The position numbers were made by a program, and so were the translations under genes. The notes beneath the pieces are model-generated. The model was given only the letters and a program-made list of their open reading frames with translations. It was not told the origin of the DNA and did not search any database. From contig CP064972.1 of the NCBI GenBank assembly GCA_016699405.1, forward strand, positions 1,364,001 through 1,428,000: a stretch of DNA of 64,000 bases. The letters are read 5' to 3'. Numbering within the stretch: position 1 is the stretch's first letter; every line of letters starts with the position of its first letter. Below are positions 19,830 through 32,531 of this stretch, piece by piece. This DNA comes from Holophagales bacterium. Lineage in GTDB: Bacteria > Acidobacteriota > Thermoanaerobaculia > Multivoradales > JAGPDF01.

Positions 19830-19854
19830 GGGTCGGGCGCGGGGCGCCCGGCCC
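19830..19854 (+). terminator. GC-rich hairpin after the ABC operon
   Basis: Arms GGGTCGGGCGC and GCGCCCGGCCC pair over 11 positions (one G-U) with a 3-nt loop, 11 bp after the permease stop. There is no T-run, so it may be a U-less terminator or an RNA-end stabiliser. Confidence 0.45.
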
Positions 19855-19975
19855 GGGACGAGGGTCATCGGGTCCGCCTCTCCCACCCCGGAGGGCGGGG
19901 TTGAGCCCCCGGTGCCGGGACTACAATCGGCCCGACCGCAGTCCCGCGGCCTCAGTCATTCCCCAGAGGACCTCA

Positions 19976-21235
<1,260 letters not shown>

Positions 21236-21259
21236 CCCACACTTCCTGCGGTTCGACCC

Positions 21260-21290
21260 ACGGCCCGGCTCGCGCCGGGCCGTTTGCTTT
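21260..21290 (+). terminator. Intrinsic terminator of gltA
   Basis: Stem ACGGCCCGGC/GCCGGGCCGT (10 bp) with tetraloop TCGC, followed by TTGCTTT. It ends 10 bp before the stop codon of the convergent small membrane gene. Confidence 0.75.
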
Positions 21291-21299
21291 ACTCCCGGT

Positions 21300-21590
21300 C
21301 TACTCTCGATGCAGCTTGCCGTGCAGCCAGCGGCGGAAGCGCTCGACGCGTTTCCAGGCGCGCGGCCACTTGCCGAAGGCCGAGCGCAGCCAGTGGTGCA
21401 CGCGCCGGCTGACGAGCGAGATGATCGCCGCGCCGATGACGAGGAAGAGACCGCCCTGGAGCACCGGAAGGAAGAGACCGGCGACGCCGAGGAGGAGGAA
21501 GAGCCAGCCGACCAGCCAGAGCATGCCGCGGATCCACAGCGGCAGGGGCGCCAGATGACGGCGTGGGCGGCGGGGACGGCGCAGGTCCAT
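21300..21590 (-). CDS. Small membrane protein, PGPGW-like, 96 aa
   Basis: Start ATG 21590 chosen because the frame upstream is out of keeping with a leader. After a basic N-terminus come two membrane segments (WIRGMLWLVGWLFLLLGVAG, then LFLVIGAAIISL) separated by a Leu-Pro-Val-Leu-Gln-Gly-Gly turn like the PGPGW/YbaN-type motif, then a basic C-terminal helix (HHWLRSAFGKWPRAWKRVE). Function unknown. Confidence 0.65.
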   Translation of the reverse strand: MDLRRPRRPRRHLAPLPLWIRGMLWLVGWLFLLLGVAGLFLPVLQGGLFLVIGAAIISLVSRRVHHWLRSAFGKWPRAWKRVERFRRWLHGKLHRE

Positions 21591-21743
21591 CGTCGGCGGG
21601 GCTCCGGGTCCGGGAAGGTAGCACAGGCGGTGTCCCGTCGCCTGTCGGGTGGGTGTCGGCCCCCGCGGGGGTGGCATTCTCGACCGGGTGACTGGTAAGC
21701 CGACCGCACGAAGCTAGAATCCCGCTGACTTCGAGCTCAGTCG

Positions 21744-24413
21744 ATGCGGCAGCGCACGCGAGAGACCGAGACGGTAGGGCCGTCGCCCGAAGGGACGCCC
21801 GTGCCGCCGCTTGCGCCGGGGACGCGGCTCGCCGGGCGCTACCGGCTCGGCGAAGTGCTCGGCGTCGGCGGCTACGGCGTCGTCTACCGCGCCGTCGACG
21901 GCGAAAGCGGCGAGGAGGTGGCGGTCAAGGCGCTGCGTGCCGAGCGGCTCTCCGACAGCATCCGCCAGCGACTCCGCCGCGAGGCGTTGCTGCTCGACGG
22001 GCTCGAGCACCCGCACCTGGTCAAGGTCTTCGCCGCCGGCGAAGCCGACGGCGTCGCCTATCTGACGATGGAGCTCGTCGAAGGCGAGACGCTGCGCGAG
22101 CGGCTGCTCCGCGGGCCGCTGCCGCTCGCCGAGGCGGTGCGCATCGCCCGCGAGCTGTTGTCGGGGCTCGCCGCGTTGCACGCGCGCGGGATCGTCCACC
22201 GGGACGTCAAACCGGGCAACGTGCTGCTCGACGGGGCGGGGAGAGCGAAGCTCGCCGATTTCGGCCTGGTGCGGCGCTTCGAGGCGGAGGCCACCTGGGC
22301 GACGTCGTCGCTGGCGGTGATCGGCACGGCCGAGTACCTCTCGCCGGAGCAGGCGTTGGGCGCGGAGCTCGACGGGCGAAGCGATCTCTACGCGCTCGGC
22401 GTGCTGCTCTTCGAGATGCTGTCCGGTCGCCCGGTGAACGAACCGCGCTCGACGTTCGCCCTCGTCCTCGCGCACCTCGACCAGCCGGCGCCCGATGTGC
22501 GCGAGCTGCGTGCCGACGTTCCTCTCTGGCTCGCCGGGGTGGTGGAGCGCCTGCTCGAGAAGAACCGCGAGCGGCGCTATGGCTCCGCTCGCGAGGCGCT
22601 GTCCGATCTCGAGCGGCAGCGGACGCCACGCGACGTGCGGCGGCGCCGTCTGGTGCGCTCGGGGCTGGTCGCGTTGGGGGTTGCCGCTCTCGCCGGGGCG
22701 CTCGCCGCCGGCTGGGGATTCGCCCGTTCGCGGGCCGGCTTCGACCATGTCGCCAGCGACGCGACGGGCGCCGCCGTGGCGCTCGACCGTGCCGGGCGCG
22801 TCCTGTGGCGAAAGGAGGGGGACTGGCGCGGCCGGAGCTTCGTCGCCCTGCAGCTGCCCGGAGGGCGCCGAGCGGTCGCGTCGATCCTCGCTCCGGCGGC
22901 CGTGATCGATCCGACAGCCCGTCATCGTCTTTCCCTGCTCGACGCGCAGAGCGGCGCGGAGATCGACCGCGTCGAGCTGCCCGACGTCGCCCCGCGTGCC
23001 TTCGCTGGGCTATCCAACCGCTACCTCTGGACGCTCCATCCCTTCGACATCGACGGCGACGGAATCGACGAGGTCTACGTCGCCTACTGCCACGAATCGC
23101 TCCCGCCAAGCTACGTCGTGGCCTACGATCCGGCCCGGCGGCGGTCGCAGACCCTCTTCGTGGCAGCGGGCCATCATCGCCCTGGCGCGGCGGTGGACGT
23201 CGACGGCGACGGTCGGCGGGAGTTGCTCCTGCTCGGCACGGCGAGCCGCATCGGCTGGTCCACCGCGCTCGCTGCCGTTCGGGTGCCGGGGAATGGCGGA
23301 GCCGACTCGACGGCTGGACCGGACGATTCGCCCCCGACGACCCCGGACGTGGAGCCGGTCGGCGGGAGGGGGCCACTCTGGTATGCACTGCTGCCTCCCG
23401 GGACGCCGCGCGGAGGCAACGCGCCGCTCGAGATCGACGAGGCGCAACGCCGACTCCGCGTGGTGTACGGCGACGGTCGCGTCGTGGAGGTCGGCTTCGA
23501 CGGCTTCCTCGCCGACGCCTCGAAGCCGCAAATGCCCGCGGCCGGTCGCGCCGCGGCGCGTGCGCGAGCCTACGCGGCGATGCGGCAGGCCGATCGCCAA
23601 CTGTCGGCCGGGAGGCCGGCAGAAGCCGAAGCGCTGGCGCGCGAGACGAGCGCGCGGGCGACGGAGGCGGGCGACCGTCCGCTCGCCGAATGGGGCGAAC
23701 GAATCCGCGTGCGCGCCCTGGTAGCGGCGGGAGCGCGCCTCGAGGCCGACCGCCTCGCCTCCTCTCTCGCCGTGCGTTCGGCTGCCGGCCTGGCCGTCGC
23801 CATGGAGGCGGCGCAGGCCTTCCACCTGGCGGGTGACCTCGACCGGGCGCTCGTCTGGTACGAGCGAGGGCTCGCCGACTCCGATCGCCGGGCGGTGGCC
23901 CGCCGGTGCGGCGGGTACCTCGAGGGAACCGTCCTGGTGTTGGCCGAGCTCGGGCGCTGGAACGAGATTCCGCAAGCCTGTCGGCGGGCCGAAGAGGTCG
24001 ACCCCGCCGCGATGGGCGAGCTCGGGAGGACCTACGAGGCCTGGGCGCGCTGGCGAGCCGGCCAGCCGCCAGCCGAGACCCGACTTCCCGCCGCGGCGGC
24101 CGATGCGCCAGAGCTTGTCCGCCTGCTTCGCTTCGAGCTCGCGGCCGCGAGTGGCGAGGCTCCCGAGAAGCTGCTCGCCGCGGTCGAACGGGAGCGCGCG
24201 TCGGCGACCGAGACCTCCTTCCTTCTTCTGTCGTTGCGCAGCGAGCTCCTGGCGCGGCTCGGGCGATCCGGCGAGGCGTTGGCCGACGCCCGCGCGGCTC
24301 TCGCCGAGGCCAGGCGGCGAGCGCCACAGGAGATCCATGCCCGAGCCTTCCTCGCCGACCTCGGCGAGCGGGCCCGGCGCCTCGAACATCTCTTGCGGAG
24401 TCCGCGCGGTTGA
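21744..24413 (+). CDS. Receptor Ser/Thr protein kinase with FG-GAP/VCBS-type sensor, 889 aa
   Basis: Cytoplasmic Hanks-type kinase at about residues 31-290: glycine loop GVGGYGVVYRA, catalytic Lys62, HRDVKPGN with Asp154, ADFGLV at 171-176, SPEQALG in the activation region. A single membrane segment lies at about 305-325. The outer part has Ca-binding-like repeats of FG-GAP/VCBS type (FDIDGDGIDEVY, VDVDGDGRRELLL) to about residue 510, then a Glu/Ala/Arg-rich helical, TPR-like region to the end. So it looks like a membrane receptor kinase with an outside beta-propeller. Its paralogue follows with a 4-bp overlap. Confidence 0.92.
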   Translation: MRQRTRETETVGPSPEGTPVPPLAPGTRLAGRYRLGEVLGVGGYGVVYRAVDGESGEEVAVKALRAERLSDSIRQRLRREALLLDGLEHPHLVKVFAAGEADGVAYLTMELVEGETLRERLLRGPLPLAEAVRIARELLSGLAALHARGIVHRDVKPGNVLLDGAGRAKLADFGLVRRFEAEATWATSSLAVIGTAEYLSPEQALGAELDGRSDLYALGVLLFEMLSGRPVNEPRSTFALVLAHLDQPAPDVRELRADVPLWLAGVVERLLEKNRERRYGSAREALSDLERQRTPRDVRRRRLVRSGLVALGVAALAGALAAGWGFARSRAGFDHVASDATGAAVALDRAGRVLWRKEGDWRGRSFVALQLPGGRRAVASILAPAAVIDPTARHRLSLLDAQSGAEIDRVELPDVAPRAFAGLSNRYLWTLHPFDIDGDGIDEVYVAYCHESLPPSYVVAYDPARRRSQTLFVAAGHHRPGAAVDVDGDGRRELLLLGTASRIGWSTALAAVRVPGNGGADSTAGPDDSPPTTPDVEPVGGRGPLWYALLPPGTPRGGNAPLEIDEAQRRLRVVYGDGRVVEVGFDGFLADASKPQMPAAGRAAARARAYAAMRQADRQLSAGRPAEAEALARETSARATEAGDRPLAEWGERIRVRALVAAGARLEADRLASSLAVRSAAGLAVAMEAAQAFHLAGDLDRALVWYERGLADSDRRAVARRCGGYLEGTVLVLAELGRWNEIPQACRRAEEVDPAAMGELGRTYEAWARWRAGQPPAETRLPAAAADAPELVRLLRFELAAASGEAPEKLLAAVERERASATETSFLLLSLRSELLARLGRSGEALADARAALAEARRRAPQEIHARAFLADLGERARRLEHLLRSPRG

Positions 24414-27088
24414 CCGAGCGGCCGTCGACCGAGACGGTGGGCTCGCTGCTCGAGCCCCCCGGGCTCCCGCCGCCGTTGCCGGTCGGTGCGCTGCTCGCCG
24501 GTCGGTACCGGCTGGGCGAGGTGCTCGGGGCCGGCGGCTATGGGGTGGTGTATCGCGCGGTGGACCAGGAGAGCGGCCGGGGTATCGCGGTCAAGGCGCT
24601 GCGAGCCGAGAGGCTGTCAAGGGCGAGTCGGCAGCGGCTCGCGCGCGAGGCGGCGTTGCTCGTCGGCCTCGCTCACCCGCACCTGGTGCGCGTCGACGGC
24701 GCCGGCGAGAGCGACGGGGTGGCCTTCCTGACGATGGAGCTGGTCGAGGGCGAGCCGTTGCGCGAACGGCTGCTGCGCGAGCCGCTCCCGGTCGCCGACG
24801 CCGTGCGGGTGGCTCGCGAGGTGCTCTCGGGTCTCGCGGTGCTCCACGCGCGCGGCATCGTGCACCGCGACGTCAAGCCGGGCAACGTGCTGATCGACGG
24901 CGAGGGGCGGGCCAAGCTCGCCGACTTCGGGCTGGTGCGCCGCTTCGACGCCGACGCGACGCGGGCGACCTCGTCGCTCGCGGTGGTGGGCACGGCCGAG
25001 TACCTGTCGCCGGAGCAGGCCCTCGGCGAGGAGATCGACGGCCGGAGCGATCTCTATGCGCTCGGCGTGACCCTCTTCGAGATGCTCGCCGGCAAGCCGG
25101 TGCACGAGCGGCGTTCGACCTTCGCCACGGTCCTGGCCCGATTGAACGAGCCGGCGCCCGACGTGCGCGACCTGCGGCCGGAGGTGCCGGCGTGGTTGGC
25201 GGAGGTGGTCGGGCGACTGCTGGAGAAGGAGCCCGATCGGCGCTATGCGACCGCCGAGGAGGTGCTGGCGGACCTCGAAGGGGAGCGGATCCCGCGGACC
25301 GTGCTGCGGCGCAAACTGTTGCGGCGCGGTGCGATCGTCACGGCGTCGTCCCTGCTCGTCGCGGTGGCGATCGCCGGCCTGGCGTGGATGCGGTGGCGCG
25401 CCGGGTTCGATCACATGACGATCGTCGGCGACGACGCCCTGGCGGCTGTCGATCGTTCCGGCCGGGAGCTCTGGCGGCGGACGGACGTGGCGCTCGCCGA
25501 CAACTTCGTGCCGGTGCGGTTGCAGCCGCATGGCCCCATGCGTCTCGCGGCGCTGCTCGGTCCGCCGGGCAAGTACGATCCGGAGTCGCGCCGCCATCTC
25601 GCCTTCCTCGATCCGCAGACGGGAGCCGTCGCCGAAGAGGCGATATTGGCCGATCTGTCGACGGTCTTCGCGGAGATGTCCAACAGCTACGGAACGCGGC
25701 TTCGGGCTTTCGATCTCGACGGCGACGGCGTCGACGAGATCGTGGCCACGTCGACGCACTCCATCGGCTGGCCGAGCTTCACGGTGCTCTACGAGCCGCG
25801 CCTGCGCCGGGGGCGACCGATCCTCGTCGCTGGCGGTCACCACTATCCGATGGCGACCGCCGATGTCGATGATGACGGGCGACCGGAGCTGATCTTTCAG
25901 GGCACCGCGAACCGCATGGGCTGGTACTCGGCGCTTGCGGCAGTGCGCTTCTCGCCTCGGATCGGCGAGCCGGCCGCCCCTCTTGTCGGCGTGGAGGCAG
26001 CTTCGACCCCGGAGGAGAGTCGCGTCGTTTCGGCCACGTCCTTGGCCTGGTACGCCCTGCTGCCGCGTGGCTTCATGACCAAATCGCGGCCGGCGGTCGA
26101 GGTGGACGCAGCGCAGCGAACGATCCGAGTCCATTACCAGGATGGACGCGATCTCGCGGTCGGCTTCGACGGCTTCCTGCGCGAGGACGAGACATCGAGC
26201 GTGCCGGCCGCCGAGCGCGAGCGGGACCGAGTGGCCGCCTACGAAGCGCTCCGCCAGGTGCGCAAGCTCGAATCGACCGCGGCCTTCGGGGAAGCTCGGC
26301 GCGAGGCCGAGAGGGCGAGCGAGCTCGCACGGCGGGCCGGCGATCGCATTCTCGGCGAGTGGGCAAGCCGCGTGGTGCTCCGTGTCGCCATCGCCGGTGG
26401 AGCGACTGGCGAGGCGGAGTCACGCGCCGAGGCGTTGCGTGCGCGCGCCGAGGCGCCGGCCGAGATCGCCTACGACGTGGCGCGGGCGTTCCACCTGCGT
26501 GGCGAGCTGGCGCGGGCCGCAGACTGGTACCAGCGCGGCATCAGTGCCGGCAGCAACGAGCTCGTCGGCCGCAAGAGCTGGGAGTTTCTCGAAGGCGCGA
26601 GCCTGGCGCTCGCCGAGCAGGGGCGGTGGGAGGAGGTCGCGGCGATCGCCACACGGCGGGGTGAGGGTGTGCCGGGGGAGCGCATTCTTTGCGATCTCCT
26701 GGTTGCCTGGGCAGAGCTGCATCGCGGGCGCGAGCTGCGGCGTCAAGATGTGCCGTTTGTCGCCTGGGACACGAGCGGCAGCCCCGACTTCTTCCGCTGG
26801 CTCGCCTTCGAGCTCCGGCTGGCTCTGGGAGACGATCCGAAAGCGCTTCTCGACGAGCTGTCGCGAGACCGTCAGCTCGCCTCCGAGACGGTCTTCGCCT
26901 TGCGCTCGACCGAAGCCGAGGCCCTCGCCCGGCTCGGCCGATGGGACGAGGCGCACCGCGCCGCCAGCGAGGCGGTGGCGCTCGCCGAGCGCGATCGAGA
27001 GCGGAGCGTCCATGCGCGCGCGCTCCTCGGCGAGCTGCGCGCACGCGAGGTCCGCATCGCGCGCCGGGCAGTCGCCACGAAGGAGTGA
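24410..27088 (+). CDS. Receptor Ser/Thr protein kinase, tandem paralogue, 892 aa
   Basis: TTG start at 24410 overlaps the first kinase's stop as TTGA; the N-terminus then aligns residue for residue with its neighbour (TETVGS..., GALLAGRYRLGEVLGAGG at the same position). Lys62, HRDVKPGN and ADFGLV are intact, so it should be active. One membrane segment at about 310-330, FG-GAP-like FDLDGDGVDEIV and ADVDDDGRPELI outside, helical C-terminal half. The kinase halves are far more alike than the sensor halves. The FHA regulator downstream is a plausible reader of its phosphorylation. Confidence 0.92.
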   Translation: MTERPSTETVGSLLEPPGLPPPLPVGALLAGRYRLGEVLGAGGYGVVYRAVDQESGRGIAVKALRAERLSRASRQRLAREAALLVGLAHPHLVRVDGAGESDGVAFLTMELVEGEPLRERLLREPLPVADAVRVAREVLSGLAVLHARGIVHRDVKPGNVLIDGEGRAKLADFGLVRRFDADATRATSSLAVVGTAEYLSPEQALGEEIDGRSDLYALGVTLFEMLAGKPVHERRSTFATVLARLNEPAPDVRDLRPEVPAWLAEVVGRLLEKEPDRRYATAEEVLADLEGERIPRTVLRRKLLRRGAIVTASSLLVAVAIAGLAWMRWRAGFDHMTIVGDDALAAVDRSGRELWRRTDVALADNFVPVRLQPHGPMRLAALLGPPGKYDPESRRHLAFLDPQTGAVAEEAILADLSTVFAEMSNSYGTRLRAFDLDGDGVDEIVATSTHSIGWPSFTVLYEPRLRRGRPILVAGGHHYPMATADVDDDGRPELIFQGTANRMGWYSALAAVRFSPRIGEPAAPLVGVEAASTPEESRVVSATSLAWYALLPRGFMTKSRPAVEVDAAQRTIRVHYQDGRDLAVGFDGFLREDETSSVPAAERERDRVAAYEALRQVRKLESTAAFGEARREAERASELARRAGDRILGEWASRVVLRVAIAGGATGEAESRAEALRARAEAPAEIAYDVARAFHLRGELARAADWYQRGISAGSNELVGRKSWEFLEGASLALAEQGRWEEVAAIATRRGEGVPGERILCDLLVAWAELHRGRELRRQDVPFVAWDTSGSPDFFRWLAFELRLALGDDPKALLDELSRDRQLASETVFALRSTEAEALARLGRWDEAHRAASEAVALAERDRERSVHARALLGELRAREVRIARRAVATKE

Positions 27089-27286
27089 TCGAGTCGGGAC
27101 CTTCCCGAAGGATGAAGGCGAGGGCGGTTGCAAGGTCGGATCGAGCCTCGTCGCGGGTCAGACGGCGCGCCCTCCCGGCGGCGGGGCGCGACAGCGACGC
27201 CCTCCCGAGCGGGACGACAGGCGACTCCGACTGCACTACGCCGTCATATACTTCTGCGCAGACCCGCTCCGCCGGAGGCTGCAGAG

Positions 27287-29191
<1,905 letters not shown>

Positions 29192-29246
29192 GCGGGGAGG
29201 GGGCCGGCCGATCGCGTGCCGCAGCAGAGAGCGGAGCGTGGCCGCC

Positions 29247-30437
29247 TCAGCCGACCTCGGCTGAGAATCCCACGGCAAGGCCCGCCGCGATCGCCACGAC
29301 CGCCCCGACCGCATAGGGCCACGTCGCGCCGAGATCCCACAGCGCTCCGGCGATCGCCGGGCCGATGGCTCGCGCCAGAGCGGAGAGCGATTGGCCGAGG
29401 CCGAGGACACCGCCCTGTTCGTCGGCGCCGCTGGCGCGCGAGAGGAGCGCGGCGAGCGACGGCGACGCCAGCGACTGCGCGAGCGCGGCGGCGGCCAGGG
29501 CGACGAGCAGAAGCGGGAGGCTCGGCATCGACGGCACGGCGAGCAAGGCGCCGGAGAGGCCGACACAGGCCCAGGTGGCCAGGCGCGCCTCGCCGAAGCG
29601 ACGGGTGAGCGGACCGACGAGACCGCCCTGACCGATGATGATCAGCACGCCGACGAAGACCATGATGCTGCCGAAGCCTCGCTCGTGAAGGGCGAAGCGC
29701 CTGGCGACGAGAAACGCCAGCGTGACCTCGAGGGCGAGGAAGGCGAAGGTGTTGAGGAAGGTGGCCGCGAGGTAGCGGTTGAGCGGCTTGCGCTCGAGCG
29801 CGTCGAACAGCAGGTCGAATCGGAAGCGGCGTGCGGCGTCGCTGTCCGGATGGCGCGTCTCGCGCAGCAGCGCGGCGGCGAGCACGAGGTTGACGAGGGC
29901 GAGGCCGGCAGCAGCCCACGCCGCAGCGCCGAAGCCCCACGGGGCGAGCAGCGCGCCGACCGCCGGTCCGGCGACGAAGCCGAGCCCGATCGAGGCGCCG
30001 AGGAACCCCATGTACTTCGCTCGTTCCTCCGGGCGCGTCACGTCGGCGATCACCGCCTGCGCCGCGGCGATCGAACCGCCGAAGAGCCCGGCGAGCGCTC
30101 GCGCGCCGGCGAGCATCGGCAGTGTCGAGGCGAGCGCGCAGAGACCGAACGAGACCGCCGACCCGGCGAGGCTGGCGATCATCACCGGGCGGCGACCGAA
30201 GCGGTCGGAAAGCCGCCCGAGCGCGGCGGCCCCGAGCAGTTGGGCGATCGAGTACGACGAGAAGAGGATGCCGAGGGTCAGTCCGCTCGCTCCCAGCTTC
30301 TGCGCGTAGTAGGGCAGTGCCGGCAGCAGGATGCCGAAGCCGAACAGGTCGATGAAGACCGCGAGGTAGACGGTGGCGAGCGCTCCGCGGGTGCGGAGAG
30401 CTGGGCCGGAGTTGGGCGAGCTCGAAGTCGTCGTCAT
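29247..30437 (-). CDS. MFS transporter, TetA-like (DHA1) family, 396 aa
   Basis: Twelve hydrophobic segments. The TetA-subgroup signature is clear: VFIDLFGFGILLPALPYYA in TM1 and the motif A loop GRLSDRFGRRPVM between TM2 and TM3, with GFLGASIGLGFVAGPAVG (motif C) in TM5. A drug/H+ antiporter role is likely but the substrate is unknown. Its ATG overlaps the stop of the upstream MFS gene by 4 bp. Confidence 0.9.
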   Translation of the reverse strand: MTTTSSSPNSGPALRTRGALATVYLAVFIDLFGFGILLPALPYYAQKLGASGLTLGILFSSYSIAQLLGAAALGRLSDRFGRRPVMIASLAGSAVSFGLCALASTLPMLAGARALAGLFGGSIAAAQAVIADVTRPEERAKYMGFLGASIGLGFVAGPAVGALLAPWGFGAAAWAAAGLALVNLVLAAALLRETRHPDSDAARRFRFDLLFDALERKPLNRYLAATFLNTFAFLALEVTLAFLVARRFALHERGFGSIMVFVGVLIIIGQGGLVGPLTRRFGEARLATWACVGLSGALLAVPSMPSLPLLLVALAAAALAQSLASPSLAALLSRASGADEQGGVLGLGQSLSALARAIGPAIAGALWDLGATWPYAVGAVVAIAAGLAVGFSAEVG

Positions 30438-31663
30438 GCTGGGTCCTTCCCGCCGAGCGCTCCCCAGCGGCGGAGCAGCGCCGCGCCGGTGAGGGCGAGG
30501 GCGATCTGCAGGGCGCCGGTGACGGCGAAGACGGTGGCGAAGCCGCCCGAACGCTGTGCCCAGGCGCCGAGCAGCGGGCCGAGGGCGAAGCCGAGCGAGC
30601 CGGCGAAATTGAAGCCACCCATCGCGCTACCGCGCGTGCGCGGGTCGGCGAGCTGGGCGGTGAGGGTAAGGGTCGGGGGGAACATGAAGGCGGCGAGCAC
30701 GCCGAGGGCGATCATCGCCGGCCAGAGCAGCAGCAGGTCGGCCAGGCCGACGAACGTCAGCACCAGCCCATAGCCGAGCGTTCCCCAGACGAGCGGCAGC
30801 GCCGCGCCGGTGCGCTCGGACAATCGCCCGGTCCACGCCTGGAGGAGCGCGAACGGCAGCAAGAAGAGGCCGAGATAGCGACCGCGATGGGCGGCGTCGC
30901 CGGCGCCCAGGGCCGCGAGATAGAGCGGGAAGACGACGATGAAGGAGCCGACCGTCAGGCGGTCGACGAGATGGAACGCCCACGGGAGAAGGAGGCGCGG
31001 GCGAGCGCGCAGCGCCGCGCCGATCTCGGCGAGCCGTGGGGCGTGTGCGCCGCCCTGTCCTCCCTCGGGGAGAGCGAGAGCGGCGACGGCGAGGGCGAGG
31101 AAGATCCAGCCGGCCCATTCGAGGGGTGCTCGCGCACCGAGGTGGCGGGTCACGTAACCGCCGACTGGCGCGCCGAGACCGACGCCGAGGATCAGCGCCG
31201 CGCCGAGCAGACCCATCGTGCGTCCGCGCCGAGACTCCTCGGCGTGGTCGGCGACGAGCGTCATCGCCGTCGACCAGCCCATCACCGAGAGCGCTCCCTG
31301 GAGAAACCGCAAGGCGAGCAGCGTCCCCACCGAGTCGACCCCGAGATAGGCGAAATAGACCGCGCCGCTGCCCGCGAGCCCGGCGACGATGAACGGCTTG
31401 CGTCGCCCGGTGCGGTCGGAGAGCACCCCCCAGAGCGGCGCGAACAGCAGATAGGCGGCCATCTCGACCGTGAGGAAGAGCGCCGCGTCGGTGACCGTGC
31501 CGCCGAGCTCGTCGAGGATGAGCTCTTTCAACCCGGCGACCGGCAGGGTGAGGTTGAACATCGCGCCCAGCAGCAGCAGGCAGGGCAGCGCGACCGCGCG
31601 CCGGAATCCGGGTGTGCGGTCGCGGGGCGAGACGTGGACGAGGGTCGGTGCGGGCGTCGGCAT
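30434..31663 (-). CDS. MFS transporter, 409 aa
   Basis: Twelve predicted membrane segments with motif A-like GVLSDRTGRRKPFI after TM2 and a repeat RLSERTG in the second half. Only distantly like the co-transcribed TetA-type gene downstream. Two MFS genes in one overlapping operon suggest related substrates or a heteromeric pair, but nothing in the sequence names the substrate. Confidence 0.88.
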   Translation of the reverse strand: MPTPAPTLVHVSPRDRTPGFRRAVALPCLLLLGAMFNLTLPVAGLKELILDELGGTVTDAALFLTVEMAAYLLFAPLWGVLSDRTGRRKPFIVAGLAGSGAVYFAYLGVDSVGTLLALRFLQGALSVMGWSTAMTLVADHAEESRRGRTMGLLGAALILGVGLGAPVGGYVTRHLGARAPLEWAGWIFLALAVAALALPEGGQGGAHAPRLAEIGAALRARPRLLLPWAFHLVDRLTVGSFIVVFPLYLAALGAGDAAHRGRYLGLFLLPFALLQAWTGRLSERTGAALPLVWGTLGYGLVLTFVGLADLLLLWPAMIALGVLAAFMFPPTLTLTAQLADPRTRGSAMGGFNFAGSLGFALGPLLGAWAQRSGGFATVFAVTGALQIALALTGAALLRRWGALGGKDPA

Positions 31664-31751
31664 GGGAACGCCCGCGGTGCGGGCCGTGGCGGATCATGCC
31701 ATGCCCCCGTTTCGACCGGCGCGGTTCCACCCGTCCGGCATCGAGACGCGT

Positions 31752-32321
31752 TCAGCGACGGGAGCCGACGCAGGCCGCGCGGCCCGGGCCACGCCCAGCG
31801 CGCGACTCCTGCTCGCGCTCGGCGCCGCACCGTGGACCCCGCTCGGCGCGGGCTCCCCGGTGCCGTCCGGCGTGCTCGCCGTCGCCGGCTCGGAGGCAGC
31901 GTCCCTCGCCCGCAGAGCCCCGTCCTTCGCCCCGCCAGGAGGGCTGCCCGGCCTCGTCGCGCAACGTCACCTTCTCGTGGGATGCCGACTTCTCGATCCA
32001 TCCCACGACCCGGGCGTCGTGGCGGCAGGGGGCGTCGAAGGCCACCCCAGCGACGGCGTCGCCGGCGGCAAAGACGATCTTCTGGCGTTCCAGGACGTCA
32101 ACCGGGCCGAGGTGAAGCCGCTGCTGCTCCTGGCCGTTGTCGAGCACGAGCGTCGTGCCGGCCCCCGGTTCGCGCTCCACGGTCACCACCTTGCCGGCGA
32201 AGGGGAGCGGTTCGCCGCTGCTCGACCGCGAACAGCGGTTGCCGCCAGGTCCCGCGAGAGCAGCGGTGGTGGCGGCGAGGGCGAACAGGGAGGCGAGAGC
32301 AAAGGGGGCGCGCGGGTTCAT
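31752..32321 (-). CDS. Hypothetical exported protein, OB-fold-like, 189 aa
   Basis: ATG 32321 opens on a signal peptide (APFALASLFALAATTAALA). The middle, about residues 40-125, alternates beta strands in a way that recalls small OB-fold exported proteins (GKVVTVEREPGAGTTLVLDN, RLHLGPVDVLERQKIVFAAG, HEKVTLRDEAGQPSW). The last 60 residues are low-complexity Gly/Arg/Glu and may not belong to the original fold, as if the ancestral stop had been lost. Function unknown. Confidence 0.6.
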   Translation of the reverse strand: MNPRAPFALASLFALAATTAALAGPGGNRCSRSSSGEPLPFAGKVVTVEREPGAGTTLVLDNGQEQQRLHLGPVDVLERQKIVFAAGDAVAGVAFDAPCRHDARVVGWIEKSASHEKVTLRDEAGQPSWRGEGRGSAGEGRCLRAGDGEHAGRHRGARAERGPRCGAEREQESRAGRGPGRAACVGSRR

Positions 32322-32531
32322 CGCGAGATCTCCGAATCGTGGCGCCGGGGTCATCCCGGTCGGCTCCGAACGGGTATCAAGGGCGATGCCAGGGGCGAGT
32401 GGGCCGAGAGGCGCTGTCCCCGCGGCTTCGCGCGCTCGGCCGGCAGCGACGAGACTGCAGCTCTTGCAGCCAGGCACTGCAACGGCTGCAGGGGATTCGC
32501 GCCGAGGCCCTCGAGAAGTACAGTGGTCGGC

